NCBI RefSeq assembly: GCF_963678635.1
Contig: NC_087062.1
Location: 88,203,845-88,267,844 of the forward strand
Reading direction: 5' to 3'
DNA from: Symsagittifera roscoffensis
Lineage: Eukaryota > Xenacoelomorpha > Acoela > Convolutidae
DNA length: 64,000 nucleotides
Positions within the stretch are counted from its first letter, which is position 1; every line of letters starts with the position of its first letter. The position numbers were made by a program, and so were the translations under genes. The notes beneath the pieces are model-generated. The model ran no database searches and was not told where the DNA came from. It saw only the letters and a program-made list of their open reading frames with translations. Below, in pieces: positions 36,701 to 49,050 of the stretch.

Positions 36701-39497
36701 GGTAAAGTAATTTTTAAATCAATCTATTCAGTAATTGCAGTTCAATCTAGCAGAACAACAAAGCAAAGTTATAATTATTTATTTTACATAATTTCGACAT
36801 TATATCACAACTATGATAGGTAATACAGTTGGGCTTGAATTGAATTGAGCTGAACAAGTTAATTAATTTACCATAATGAAGTATATATATATTCGCAATA
36901 GAAGCACCATTGCTAAGTTAGCACCTTTAGCTAATATAATCAAACAGACAAACAGTTATAGAATATCTAATCATGGCCAACAGGCAGTTGGAAAAGTGTC
37001 AATGAACTCACGAATTCAATAAAATGGCTGACTCTTTAACTGGAAAAAAATCACTTTCGAAATTCGAAGAGAAAATTATATCACCATAGAGCTCTTCGAT
37101 TTTCAAGGCAATTTCAGGATTGAAACTTTTTTGATAAACCTTAATTTGAACTTTTGTTATTGGAGAGCATTATTTCCCTTTTATTTGCGAAATGAAATTG
37201 AAAGAACATCAAAAATCAAACCACCAAATATAAATTTGAGCGTAATTAAGAATATTTCTCGACAACCACACAAACAAAATATGTGAAAATTCGCTTCGTT
37301 CATTAACACTTAATAACTATGGCGACAAATAAATCCATGAAACCTAGATAGACCAACGGGAAAGAAACTAAAACGGGCAAACCAGGTCAACTTTAGTATC
37401 TGTAGATCAAAAAGCCGAAAAATAACAAACTAAAAACCCATGAGTAGTTAGAAGAAAAATCTACCTGCGATTCAGTTTAAGATAAAGAACTAGAATAAAG
37501 GTTTGAAAAACTACTGCGACAGATTGAGTGAAAATGCGCCTTAAGCACTTGAAGGAAATGTTAGCACTGAAAACAAACAATTAGAAAAGTTTTTATTATC
37601 TGAAACTGCCATCTAGCAATTTGAAATGAAAAAAAAACGAAACTTAGTGTCTGATTAGTCAAAAAAAATCAGCTGATCATTCAAAAGTCAAAAAATTAAT
37701 GTTTCAATTCGATAGAATCAAAATAGCTTATAATTTGTTTGGTTTTTATATTCGTTTTTTCTGAGGACTTTTGAACAACGATCAGCCGTCTCATTCATAC
37801 AAGTGAGAATCAAATCGAAAACAAGCGAAATGCAAATTGATCCAATTCTTGGATACTTATTTGATCTCGACATTTTTTTCTCTCAGCTGTTGAACAGTTT
37901 TTTTTTTTGAAACAAAGGCTCAAGTCTAATCATAATTTGAACATAAATTAGAGCACGCTAAGAACCGAAAGTGGGCAATTTGAAAGGAGCTGTAGATTAG
38001 AGGTAAGTAAGCGATACAATAATAATGCAGATAGATAGATATCTTATTTATATAAGCGAACATGTAAAAGGTAAGGAGCTATTATGGATGGAAAATCTGT
38101 TCGAATGCTAGTTGATGCACATAAAAACCAGACAATTATACAACAAATACAGCAGCGACATAACAAGGTAGGTGAAGGTGATAATCACGATGATACTGAT
38201 ATTACCTCTAATTACATTATCCAAAGACCGTTCAAGTTAAAGCACTTTTAGCACACCGAAATAGAAACTGCATTTCTTACTAGGTTGGAAATCGGCCTAC
38301 TTAAAGCTCACTATTTTCAAAACTTACAGATTTTTGAACTTTTATTTTAAATTGACTGTATAACCACCGATAACCAAGCTAGTCAAAGCAACATGGTAAC
38401 GTATGATTGAAATAAACTAAACAGATCGAAATTCTATCAAGAGAAAACTGTCACCTATTAATCTTCTTCACCGAAAAACGAAACTCATCGCCTCTGCATT
38501 TTCGTACAAAACTTTCTCTTGAAATGTTTAAAATATGCACCGGAGAACAATGATCAAAAGTATTAGCTTTAATTGAATTTAATAAATAAAACTAAAAAAA
38601 CCGTATGTTAACTTTTTCAAATCAAGTACAAAGATGATAGAAGATAACATCTACAATGAGGAAAACATTTGAACAAATCCAAACGAAAAGGCCGAACACA
38701 CAAAACGATATAAATTTTATAGTTTTATCTTGATTTCAAGAGTACAGAAATAGAGCAATTTCGAAACAGTCATGATATAAACCAAAATATAAGCACTAGT
38801 CATTCGTTAATCTACGAGCTCGGTGGCAATTTGAATATTATAATTGAATTTGAATTAATTGCAATAAAATTGGATTTGGAATAAAAAGAATTCTAGAACT
38901 AATACCGATTTGGTATCTAGAAGAAAGCAAGAAAGAAAGAAAAGAAATAAATTTGACAACAGCTCACTGAGCCGACAAATCTAAACTAAAAGTCAGTAGT
39001 AGCACATCAACCAAATTGTTGTTTTTATAGCATTTGAGGAGGATTTATTTATGAACTTGAACCACAATTCACAGACCAACTTGTCATCTTCGAAGCAAAT
39101 TTAAGCGAGTATATTTGAGGGCAAACATTTAAAAAGAAACAAAACAACCTGCGCCAAAACATATCAATATTGATTCAAATGCAAAAATGCCAGCCGAACT
39201 TCGAATAACTTCGACTAGTTCACGCCGAACTTGGACTAGTTCACGCCAGAAAACAGATGATGCTTCTTCCATGTTTTTGCTGTTAAACCGAAGCACCATG
39301 ATCGGCGAGGAGAATTGCATTGGATCTAAATAAAATATGAAACTTGATTAGGATCTACTTAACAATCGCCCACCCCCGTTTCTTGAAATATGCGAGATTT
39401 TTAAGTAGAGCTCTTGATTAAATAATAGATTTCACACATTCATATTCTATTTAATGAATTTTACTATGACAAACATATCAACACAATATGTACTCAC
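33738..39497. other. Repeat-rich stretch without recognised genes
   Basis: Probably moonraker 5' intron. Hairpin-tail repeats with (A)GGCG(A/G)AGC...GCTTCGC-type ends lie near 34247 and 34890. Tandem-array fragments lie at about 35265-35560 and a tRNA-like SINE at 35847-35965. From 36400 to 39100 I see only AT-rich sequence. Confidence 0.45.
35847..35965 (-). mobile_element. tRNA-headed SINE, family 2
   Basis: On the minus strand: GGTACACTTGCTCTGGAGC, then CTTGGGTTCGAACCTAA (B box), then a T-run and the terminal hairpin AAACGGGAAACAGTCCGTTT. A second copy is at 47208-47330. Confidence 0.65.
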
Positions 39498-39553
39498 TGG
39501 TCGCCAAGCTCAGCTGTCGTTCATTTGAAAAAGGGCTTCAAATTGTTCTTCCA
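39498..39553 (-). other. Possible upstream (5' UTR or coding) moonraker exon
   Basis: A strong acceptor (TTTTGTTTCAG) precedes 39553 and a strong donor (GTGAGTAC) follows 39498. The phase fits the exon at 33737. Read in that frame, the last 13 codons give SPFSNERQLSLAT, which resembles the family's QERLSYA stretch, but a TGA stands just before them. Either the coding start or an internal acceptor (TTTGAAG at 39536) applies, or the exon is untranslated. Confidence 0.35.
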
Positions 39554-39690
39554 CTGAAACAAAAGAAAAGATGAGTAGGCGAACACATGGCAATTTTCTA
39601 CCTGTTGGTTCACAAGAGGCAAAGCTGGGGTCTAGGACAACAAGCCGAGGTGACTTCCAGCCGAAAATTAAACTTTACAAGCACCTCAAA

Positions 39691-40079
39691 TAGGGGTGTG
39701 CGGACTTACTTACTAGTAAGTAAGTTACTAGTAAATGTACTAGTAACTTACTAGTAAGCAAAATAAGGCTTATTACTAGTAAGTTGAACCAAAATGAAAT
39801 TTTTCAAAAAAATGAGGCTCAATTATCAGTCGAAAGAGAAGAAAAACTTGTTTTCATATACTGCAACGCTGCTTCACTTAATAATATTTATCATAATGAT
39901 TATTAAGCGGATTTTGTGTTTGTGTAAAATAAATAGTCTTCAAACTTGGTAGTTTCAAGCAGATTCTGAGTTTTTGAAACTTACTAGTAAGTAAAAGTAA
40001 CTTACTAGTAAAAAAAGTGGTAACTTACTAGTAACTTACTAGTAAACGAATTTTACTTACTAGTAACTGCACAACCCTA
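39691..40079. mobile_element. hAT-type element made of ACTAGTAA motifs, with 8-bp duplication
   Basis: Ends are TAGGGGTGTGCGG and CTGCACAACCCTA. The direct repeat ACCTCAAA flanks the element at 39683-39690 and 40080-40087. Inside both ends, TTACTAGTAAG-type motifs are repeated many times, so the termini can pair in several registers. A unique AT-rich core of about 180 bases lies between. Non-coding, 389 bases. Confidence 0.88.
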
Positions 40080-41109
40080 ACCTCAAATCAATATTTTTTC
40101 ATCTGTCAAACGTTGCTTTTCAAAATCTTACGCTAGTTTAGTCCATAATAAGCGTTATTTATGACGATGAATCACTTAGGATTGGCATCCCTTAATAATA
40201 TAAGCCGGTGTTTGAAATGCATAAATTATAAACAAGAAATTTACCTTCAACCGTGTTTAACTTTCCTAAACATCATTTAGAGGTTTAAATTTTAGGAAAA
40301 CGCTAATAATTACCGACTAAAGATCATGAAAATGAGAAAATCTTCAGAAAAGTTTTCAAATTAATCTTATTTCATGACTTAATGAGAAACTTTTCGGCTT
40401 TAAGTCCCTAATTTTACGTTTCGGCTTGAAGTCCCGTCGGCTTGATGTCCGGCACCCGCAAAGCTGAGCTTCGCACCACTTCCGATACACACACATGAAG
40501 AAGGCCGCTAAGTCGGAAACAAAATCGGAAGTGTCGGTGACATTAGATCAATCAAAATGAATAAGGCTAATTTTGGAACAAAAAGATGGACAGACAATAG
40601 AATGTAAAATTAGTATCTACAGAAAATTTACCAATTAGTATAAAATAAAGCCGAGCAATTTAATAAACAGTCAACATATGCTTCGAAAACTGTGAAATAA
40701 CTCAGAAAACCAATAAAACTGAAAAACTTGAAAAACGGGATAAATGGTGAAAACCTCATACCGCTGAAATTTCAGCAAATTAAATGCATTTTTGAAACTA
40801 AAAGTCATTCACATTTTTCGTAACTTTTCCCATTTCGCTGTTCAATAGTGGAGTTTGCATTCTTTACAAGGAGGAAAAGAACTGAACTTGAAACACATCA
40901 ACAGTCAAACAGCAAAAAACTAATTGAGCGTAAATAATTTTCTTTAAAAAAATCAACACGACCTATAGAAGCGTATTAACTACGTTGATTACCTCATAAA
41001 AAACAGACACTCTAAAATAGAGAACGCAATTTGCCTCAACTTTGGCAAATGAATTTGAATAAAACTAAACAAAAAATTAAACCGCAACACTGACAGAATG
41101 CAATTTTTT

Positions 41110-41310
41110 ATTTTATTATTAGCCCCCGGCCCACCTGCCGCCAATCAGCCTTGGGCCTTTTTTCCGTGGGGAGAGAGATGTCATCCATTTTGCCGCAGCC
41201 GCTCCCACCTTGAGGAGGCGGATGACACTGTGACCCCTCCAACCGCGACCGAAGCGGGATTCTAACCCAAAACCTTAGTGTTGAAGGCCGCGCGTATTAC
41301 CAACTCAGCC
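41110..41310 (-). mobile_element. GC-rich tRNA-headed SINE with AATAATAAAA tail
   Basis: On the minus strand the head ATCGTGGCTGAGTTGGTAAT and B-box-like GGGTTAGAATCCCGC are followed by a GC-rich body (CCGCCTCCTCAAGGTGGGAG, GGTGGGCCGGGGG) and a TAATAATAAAATAAAA tail at about 41110. Its composition contrasts sharply with the surrounding DNA. Confidence 0.65.
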
Positions 41311-41463
41311 ACGATAAAAACGCAATAAGGCCTGGCGGTGGGCGCGCGTCGCACACAGAGCAGTCAGACATTTTCATAATTAGTTCACGTCTCAGTTCTC
41401 ACCAGATAGCAAAACAAGTAATCCCGTTTGCAATATCTTTCACGCAAATCGATGAACCAAAAC

Positions 41464-42022
41464 AACAAGACTGCTCGTATCAGGGCGAAGCTTTGAATGT
41501 TCCGACTGCCTTTTAAGGTTTATGGAGCAGTAATGGAGCAGTAATAACATTGAAAAATTAAATGAAAAAAAAACGCGAAATGAAAAATTTTTTTTTGTAA
41601 AATTTGAAATATTTTATGAAAATAATCCTCGCACACGCCATATAAATTACAAAACGATAGATTTCGCTCCTTGTAACAAATCAATTATGGCAAATAAGCT
41701 TCTTTCAACCAATTTGGAACGATTTATAAGAAGGATTAAATCTCCGCTTACACGTTAATAGCTCGAAATATATCGCGCGTTAATTGTCCCAAATTGCTCA
41801 AAATGGCCAAAACGGCAATCTTTAAACCCTCATAACTTTACGAAAAATGATCACAGGTGAAATATCTTTTTAAATTTAAGCTCAGGACAACAATACCTTT
41901 TGAATGATATCAAAAAATTTGCGTTAAAAATGGCTAGTTAAAAAGTCGAAATTTTCCTGAAGAAAAAAACTCATCCCGAGCACAAATATTCCGTTACTTT
42001 CGTATCGAAAGTCGGAACAATA
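41464..42022 (+). mobile_element. Hairpin/AATGTTCCGAC repeat family, near-full copy 3
   Basis: Starts ACAAGACTGCTCGTATCAGG and ends CGAAAGTCGGAACAATAA, about 559 bases, colinear with 104-650. The hairpin here is CAGGGC-GAA-GCTTTG, whose two changes still pair as G-U in RNA. Confidence 0.75.
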
Positions 42023-42261
42023 ACGGGCAGACCGAGTGAGTAACATAGGCACACACTGAAACATCTCTTTAGCAACTGTACAATACTCAATTTTATATAT
42101 ACAGGAGAAGCATATCTTTGCACTACTTTTGATACCAAAAAACATATTCAAGAGTAGAATAGAGCAAAAAATGCTTTAGCATGAGTTTCCAATGAATATA
42201 CATTCTTATATTATTTCAAGAATATTGTTTCAAATTAAAATTCAGTCGAAGATTTTACTTG

Positions 42262-42412
42262 CGGATTGCCTGCCCCAACCCCCCTTCCCCCTCCCCGACC
42301 AAAACAGGGTCTTTTACTGATTTTGGGAGCTCCAGAAAATCAACTTGGTCGACCTAAAAAAAGGTCGACGAAATTTTTTGAAAATCCTCGGGGAAATGCT
42401 AGATCCGCCCCG
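42262..42412. mobile_element. Truncated CAGGGGCGG-type hAT fragment
   Basis: Ends in GAAATGCTAGATCCGCCCCG and carries the GGTCGACCTAAAAAAAGGTC interior of the elements at 4490-4910 and 13190-13554. The other end has decayed. Confidence 0.6.
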
Positions 42413-42965
42413 TTAAATTTGGTCTAATCTCACATCATTCCTCTTCCAAAAGCGTTTCAGTGGAATGACATTAACTTGGTTCGGAGTTCGAATTTTCAGC
42501 CAACCAGAATCGCGTATTTTATACGCAGTGTTTAGCAATTTTAATCGAAATTAAAATGTGGTGTCTACTTATACAGAAGCAGGCTTGCCACTATTTTCTG
42601 AAAACAAAAGAACTATTTGATTTGAAACACATATTCGATGGTAAACGTTGGCCTACAATGGCCAAACAACCAACAATGGCCAAACAAGCGCATTCATATC
42701 TCAAACTTATTAATTAAACTCGGCGAGTTTTCAGTAGTTTCGACGAAAAAAAAAGGATGCCATTAAACAGTATTTAAGGGGAACCTTCTGGATCAATCAT
42801 GATTTGGGTCTATAAAAGTCCCGACTATCAGAAAGACATCGAAAAATTGACATTTATACACCAGTCTATAAATATATACCAAGTGATCTCCCTTGGGGGG
42901 AAGATGTTAGCGTGGCCACCGACCAAGTTAAATGGTAAGCCTTAATTATGCGGCCTAGGAAATAA

Positions 42966-43401
42966 GACGAAAAGCAAATTAGACGTGACCAACAAAAACG
43001 AATTTAGACGTCGATGCAAAATTACAAATATGGGAAATTAGACGTAATTGTATTGTTCGTGTCTGTTTACCGACTACAATTAACTTTCGTTGTTAGCTTT
43101 CTTAAACGCAAATCAATTTTTCATATGCCCCAATTTTCACATTCCGCATTTTTAACATGCCGCAATTGTATAATTTACGCATTTCAAATGTTTTATAATC
43201 TTGAAATTAACATTTTATAAATCAATTGAGATAAATAGTTTGATATGCAGTGGGATCATATATTATTTTTGTAATTATGAAAACTTGTTTTAAGCAATAA
43301 GTTTTGTTAGCCCTTTGCTTTCCGTCTAAAATGCTAGTTTTGCGAAAACAATTTAACGTCTAAATTCGTTTTTGTTGTTCACGTCTAATTTGCTTATCGT
43401 C
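42966..43401. mobile_element. Harbinger-type MITE flanked by TAA
   Basis: Inverted repeats of about 45 bases (left GACGAAAAGCAAATTAGACG, right CGTCTAATTTGCTTATCGTC) differ at only a few positions. TAA lies directly outside both ends (42963-42965, 43402-43404), as expected for PIF/Harbinger three-base duplications. The 436-base interior is non-coding. Confidence 0.75.
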
Positions 43402-46400
43402 TAAAGAACTCCTTTGAGCCTTGAACATGTGCTGAAAATTGACGCTCGCGAAAGATTAAACTTTGTTGCCACTTGCGAATTGAAAAGCAAAGTTTGCCAA
43501 ATTTAATAATCGAACTATTTTCACTAATTTCTCCGGTAAGTTTTAATCGCCAAAACAAATAGGAAAACTTTTAAAGCCTTAAAAATCAAAAAAATCAATT
43601 TTTTGACCTTATCTACGCTTTCACAAACACCTTAAGCATGTCATCAAGCCAACAACCTATCAAAATTGTGAGCAGTTTTTTGATTTTGATGAAATGTTAC
43701 AAAAAAGAGCTGAAGAAAAAGGAAGAACAAAAGAGTTAAGGCAGCAACGATGTTGCCAAAAAATCTAAATTTTTCATAATGGGTCTATTTGCAGAAAATT
43801 TGAAATTCAGAAACAATAAATCAAAAACCGGGAACAAAAATTTGTACTGTTACTACTTTGCTCTCTTTCTAGAATCTACTACGAAATATAATAGTTAAAA
43901 TCAGCTTTCCAAACCAGAAAAGATTTAGGTTTTTCGTGACCCTTACACTTTTGTGCTCTTGTGCTTTTACGAAGGAAATAAATTAATTTAGAACAAAATC
44001 AAATTTGAGCTTGGTTATGTATAATTAACTTCGCCCAAAGCTTTGCAATAAAGTATGCGTCTATGCTTGGTGAAAAAGAGGACTGACCATTTTGAAAGAC
44101 TACGCTTGAAAGATAACTGGTTAAAAAAAAGCATAGCCGGTTGCTGTGCAAGCAGCACAGAATGTTCCAACAACATTCCTTAAAAATTGTTTTTCCCTTT
44201 TCTTCTAATTAGTGTCGGTTTTAGTGCAAAGTGTCATTTAAGAACAATACAACCGCGCAGAATTTTAGTTAATAAATTATAATCGACAACATTCGTCTGT
44301 AAAAAAAATGACATAAAAAAAATTTAGAAAACCTTTATTGCACTCTAAATTTTACATCCTAACTAGGTTTCGATATAGTACATTTAAATTTTCTAAATAA
44401 AAGTCAAAATGAAAGTGCACAGAGGCAAAGCGGAGCTTCGCAACACTTGTGATGCAAAAAAAACACCTTGCACTACAAAACAACGAACGAAAAAAAGACT
44501 AAAGGCAAAAAATTCTGAAAAATTATTTGGGAAAGAAACTACTTGACAAAAGTTGAAAAATTACAGCTACAAAAACTTCATATTTGTATCGGATGAAGTT
44601 CACAAACAGTATTTCAAAATTGGAATGGAAATCATTTATCGAGCGGCAACAACAAGGAGAAACCTGTTGGGCCGAAAACAATACTATTGTCATAAAAAAC
44701 TTCAAAATTAACAAGTAAACCAATAAAAACCCTACCAGATAAAAAATAAAAGCATTTAAAAAACGGAAAAGGAAACGAACGAAACTAGGTCGAAACCACG
44801 AACCCAAAAAATGGAGACATTTTTGTTGAAAAGATAATTACAACCCGAAACGGGCTAGAACGAATTACAAGCGAAGTGATAGTAATTTTATTTGAATTTT
44901 CAAGAAATTGAGCATGTTAGATCATCCTCTAGAATAGAAGATCCTCTAGAAGTGAAGATCCCGTGCCTAAAGTTATTTACGGGAAAAAAGTCTAGTACCC
45001 GATTGCAATACCCTTGCTTATCGTAAGAGTAATAACGATCGTTACTCTATCGCTTTACTCGCTCGAAATTGAACTATAATCAAAAACTTAAACCAGCTTT
45101 TCTCGAGACTGGGATAACTTTTCGAAAAATTTGATTTTTGAATCACGACTGAGAGGGCTTTAATTTGGTATATCACTCAACCCAATCCATAGATTACTTG
45201 TGGTCCCTGATTTCGTAGAGAAACAAAAAAAACTTAATCCAAAGTTCCTCCCCATTTTCAATGGTCGGAACAAAAATGCGAAATAAATGGAAAAAGTAAA
45301 ATCTAATTATAACGAATGTTTGCTATTGCAAAATTATGATAGGCGTCAATTTCCCAAAAAAAACACAACCACAACATAAAGAGATCAAATTTCAGTTTTC
45401 AACGATACTTAATTCGCTTTCGGCGTTTAAAATTTGAGCAAAGTAAATTATCTACAGAAATTTAATTAGATTGAAGAGATAATAAAACCCAAGAAAAGGT
45501 GAAACAATAAAAAAGCTCGCTGAAATTGACCTTTAAACGGTATTTAAAAAGTGCACTAAAAGAAATATTAAAAAGCCTACAAAGGTAAATTACGGTAAAA
45601 CAGAGATTCTGACGCAAATTCTGCGCAGTACAAGCCAGATGCGTCTAGAAGTTTAAGGCCAGCCAAGCAATATAAAAAAAAGACTAAAGTATTAAAGACA
45701 TTTGAAATATTAATTTCTGATTTTGATAAATCTGTGAGTTAAGTTTCACGAAAAAAATCCAGCAGGTGGAAAAAAATTATCAGTCTTAAGGGTAATAATT
45801 TGATACAGAGTGGAAGCTGAGCTTCGCACCACTTGCGATACAACAAGATCTATCAAATGAATGAAGATAATTATATAAAACATGCCCAAACAAAAGAAGG
45901 CAAAATCAGAATGGGACACAAATAACCAGGGGCTGACAAAGCCGAACATAGCCAAATGACACTTAGAAAAAGTAATGAACGCAAGTAAACAGAAAAAAAA
46001 CACTGACCTAGTTGAAAAACCTCAACTTTCGAATTTCGAAGAAACAAATAGATGCCCTTTGAGCTCTTTGAATTTCTAAAACAATTTATCATTGGCGCTT
46101 TTTTGATAACATTAACCCACCTTAAGAAAACTGGGTCATTAGGTAAAGTTATTCCACTGGAAATCTAAAAACTAAATTCCATTTTCGAAACTAGAAATTA
46201 TTCACGTTTTTTACGCCATTTCCAAGTTCGTGTTTGGAGAGTGCTATTTACGTAATTTGCAGCAGGTTTATTAAAATTGAACTCAAAAAGTGCATACATA
46301 CATAATTGCATTCATAAAATCATCAATATGCATGAACACACATCTGCAGTTATTAGAGCTTTTTAAGATTTTTTCCTGAAACAGAAACACAAAAAAAAAT

Positions 46401-46513
46401 CATCAATCAAGACCTATATAAAAGTCTTCACTGCGTTCATTACTCTTAAAACTACCTGAGCAGAAACTCTTCAAGCCGAAACTTTGTTCTCAATTCGAAA
46501 TTATTTAAAAAAT

Positions 46514-47140
46514 TTCATGTACACCTTACCCTCATAACACAAACAGGCACAAAAAAACTTTTCGCGCATCAAATGACTAAAAGAGACCACTAAGCCGATA
46601 TAAAACAAACCAAAACATATTTAGCCAAAAAAATTCATCAAATGAAGATCCAACTCAATTAAAATTGGAGGGGGACATAAAAATTGTGTTTCCATTGAAA
46701 CGAGCCACAATAGGTAACTAAGCCGATAAAAATAGGCTGAAATAATTTGGGACCAAGAAAATTTTCAAGCGAAACAAAAAGGCAATATGAAGTCAAGGTA
46801 AGTAAAAGTACAAATTTTGGGAAAGCGACTTCATGTAAAGCTTACCCTCATAACACAAACAGGCTCAAAAAAACTTTTCGCGCATCAAATGACTAAAAGA
46901 GACCACTAAGCCGATATAAAACAAACCAAAACATATTTAGCCAAAAAAAAAATCATCAAATGAAGATCCAACTCAATTAAAATTGGAGGGGGACATAAAA
47001 ATTGTGTTTCCCTGGAAACGAGCCACAAAAGGTAACTAAGCCGATAAAAATAGGCTGAAATAATTTGGGACCAAGAAAATTTTCAAGCGAAACAAAAAGG
47101 CAATATGAAGTCAAGGTAAGTAAAAGTACAAATTGTGGGA
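46514..47140. repeat. Two tandem 316-base units
   Basis: The units start at 46514 and 46830 (TTCATGTA, then CTTACCCTCATAACAC) and are almost identical through GAAGTCAAGGTAAGTAAAAG. Only a handful of differences are visible, so the duplication is recent. Confidence 0.85.
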
Positions 47141-47207
47141 AAAAATGAAACATTAATAGCAACATTAGGCCGACAAAACATAAGCAGACAAATAATCAGC
47201 CAACGAT

Positions 47208-47330
47208 TTTTTTGAAACGGAATATTTCCCGTTCAAAAAAAAACTGGTCCTGATCAGATTCGAACCCAAGATTATTGCCGTCCCAGGCGTATTCGTTAAC
47301 TCCAGGCTATTCGCGCCGGGAACGTTAAGA
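47208..47330 (-). mobile_element. tRNA-headed SINE, family 2, second copy
   Basis: CTTGGGTTCGAATCTGAT on the minus strand is the B box. The same T-run and an AACGGGAAATATTCCGTTTC terminal hairpin as the copy at 35847-35965 follow. A family 1 copy abuts it at 47342. Confidence 0.6.
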
Positions 47331-47341
47331 GATTAGACAAA

Positions 47342-47517
47342 CAGGCAAAGCTCCACTTCGCAAACACTAGCAAGAACACAAAAAAGCAGCTTCATAAAGT
47401 GAAATAAAAAAGATAGAAATAAATATCGAATTTGTAACACTTGGCTACGTATGGTCTTCAAACGTGCGACCTTGAGAATTGGAGCCTCACCCTGTCCTCT
47501 CGACCACGGACGCTTAA
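47342..47517 (-). mobile_element. tRNA-headed SINE, family 1
   Basis: On the minus strand the head is CGTCCGTGGTCGAGAGGACA and the degenerate B box is GCACGTTTGAAGACC. The body and terminal hairpin (GCGAAGTGGAGCTTTGC) match the copies at 21438 and 22446. Confidence 0.6.
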
Positions 47518-49050
47518 CAACCGACAACAACTAGTCATAAATAAAACAGCTACATAAGCTAACAAATTGCCAATGCAATGCAGCAAAAGTGGCACCAAGC
47601 ACAAAAACAGAATTTTACAAGTAATAGTTTCGAATAAAACTGAAGGTATCCACTCTAATGCATGTAAAAAATTGAAAGCATAAAGCCACATTATGTATAA
47701 ATTATGCATTTCAAAAAAGTGCGAGATATACTGAGCTAAAATTTTTGAAATCAAGTTTTTATTATTGTTGTTGTTTGAAACAAATAGCTTTTTTCGGTCA
47801 ATTTGATGGCTTCAAAATGCATCAACTGTGTTAATTACTGCTATGCGAAATTCAAAGCAGATGCTTTCAATAACCCGTAAAGGTGCGATAAAAAGTGGCA
47901 CTAATATTTGCGACTTAGATTTGAAAAAAAATAGTCGTAGTACAACACTAACGCTCACTTAAATTCGCTAGTGTAAAAACGCTAGGAAATAAAGTATGGC
48001 TACATATGAGTCGAGAAGTCTAGATAAGTCCTTTGAATAAAGTTAGGTACTGGAAAAAGTCTAGTACCTGATTGCAATACCCTTGTTTATCGCAAGGGTA
48101 AAAAGTATGAGAAACAAAACAGAAAATAACCTGATGATTATAATTTAGAAATAACGTATTGAAGATAATAAAAAAACAGAGAGGAAAAGGAGAAAGATTA
48201 TTTTTAAATTGAATTCGAAGTAGGACTATTTATTTTCAATTTATTTATAACATTTTCAGTCAAAATTATGATTCTAATCAAAATTTTTACATGTATTTAA
48301 TTAACAACAGGTAAGTGAAATAAACAGAAGCAAGCTATTAAAAGGGCAAATGAGACAACATACCAGCTGCATTATGAATGATGACGATAATCAAGATAGA
48401 TAGAAAAAGGAGACCATGCTTAAATAGAAATACTCCAAATGCAACTGATAGTTGCGATGACTATCAAAAACATGCTCTTTGAGAAAATAACTCTTTAATA
48501 TATCTGAATATCAATTTCCCAAATTGGAGATCACTAACAAAACGGAAGAAGTATCGATGCGATTTACACTAAACCTATTGCAATATGTGCTACCCTAAGA
48601 AAATATATATAATAAAAGATAACAAAATTTTTTGCTCCTATAACTCCAATAAAAACTTTAAGATGGTTTATCGATTACTGACAAGTTTTGTAATAGATTT
48701 TTTTCATTCATTTAAACTACTTATAACTCTCCTTGGATGATATAAGCATAATTTTGATATAAGATCAAACAAAAGAAAATTATACTTGAATTTGAAGGAA
48801 ATATGAAAAAAGAAATCTTGTGGAATATCAGAAAAAAACATTCAGACCGCATCGATGCCATGAGCTACAAATTTCATCAATTCTGACACAAAATCCAATG
48901 TGATTGAAGTAAAAGGAAAAATAGGACTAGGCTGTATATTGATAACAAAAGAGATATACAAATACAGCTCAAGATCACAAGTACCACAATCACTCTCAGC
49001 CTCAAGGTACCAGTGCCAATCAAATTGTTATGTGATTTAACTAGGATGAA

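Larger units (their letters stand above)
43402..49050. other. Gene-free stretch downstream of the CCCH gene
   Basis: Contains hairpin repeats at about 44133-44175 (GCCGGTTGCTGTGCAAGCAG), 44420 and 45806, the tandem block 46514-47140, two SINEs and several copies of a CCCGATTGCAATACCCTTG motif (near 44997 and 48068). The CCCH gene's 3' UTR must lie below 49051. TTTATT (AATAAA on the minus strand) occurs near 48235, but its use is unproven. Confidence 0.45.

Noticed and set aside
39129-39320. A minus-strand frame starting MQFSSPIMVLRF as a further moonraker exon
   Set aside because: It begins after a fair acceptor and faintly recalls the family N-terminus, but it has no good donor and lies downstream of the better candidate exon.
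21438-47517. tRNA genes
   Set aside because: A and B boxes are present, but acceptor stems do not pair and SINE bodies follow, so none is annotated as a functional tRNA.
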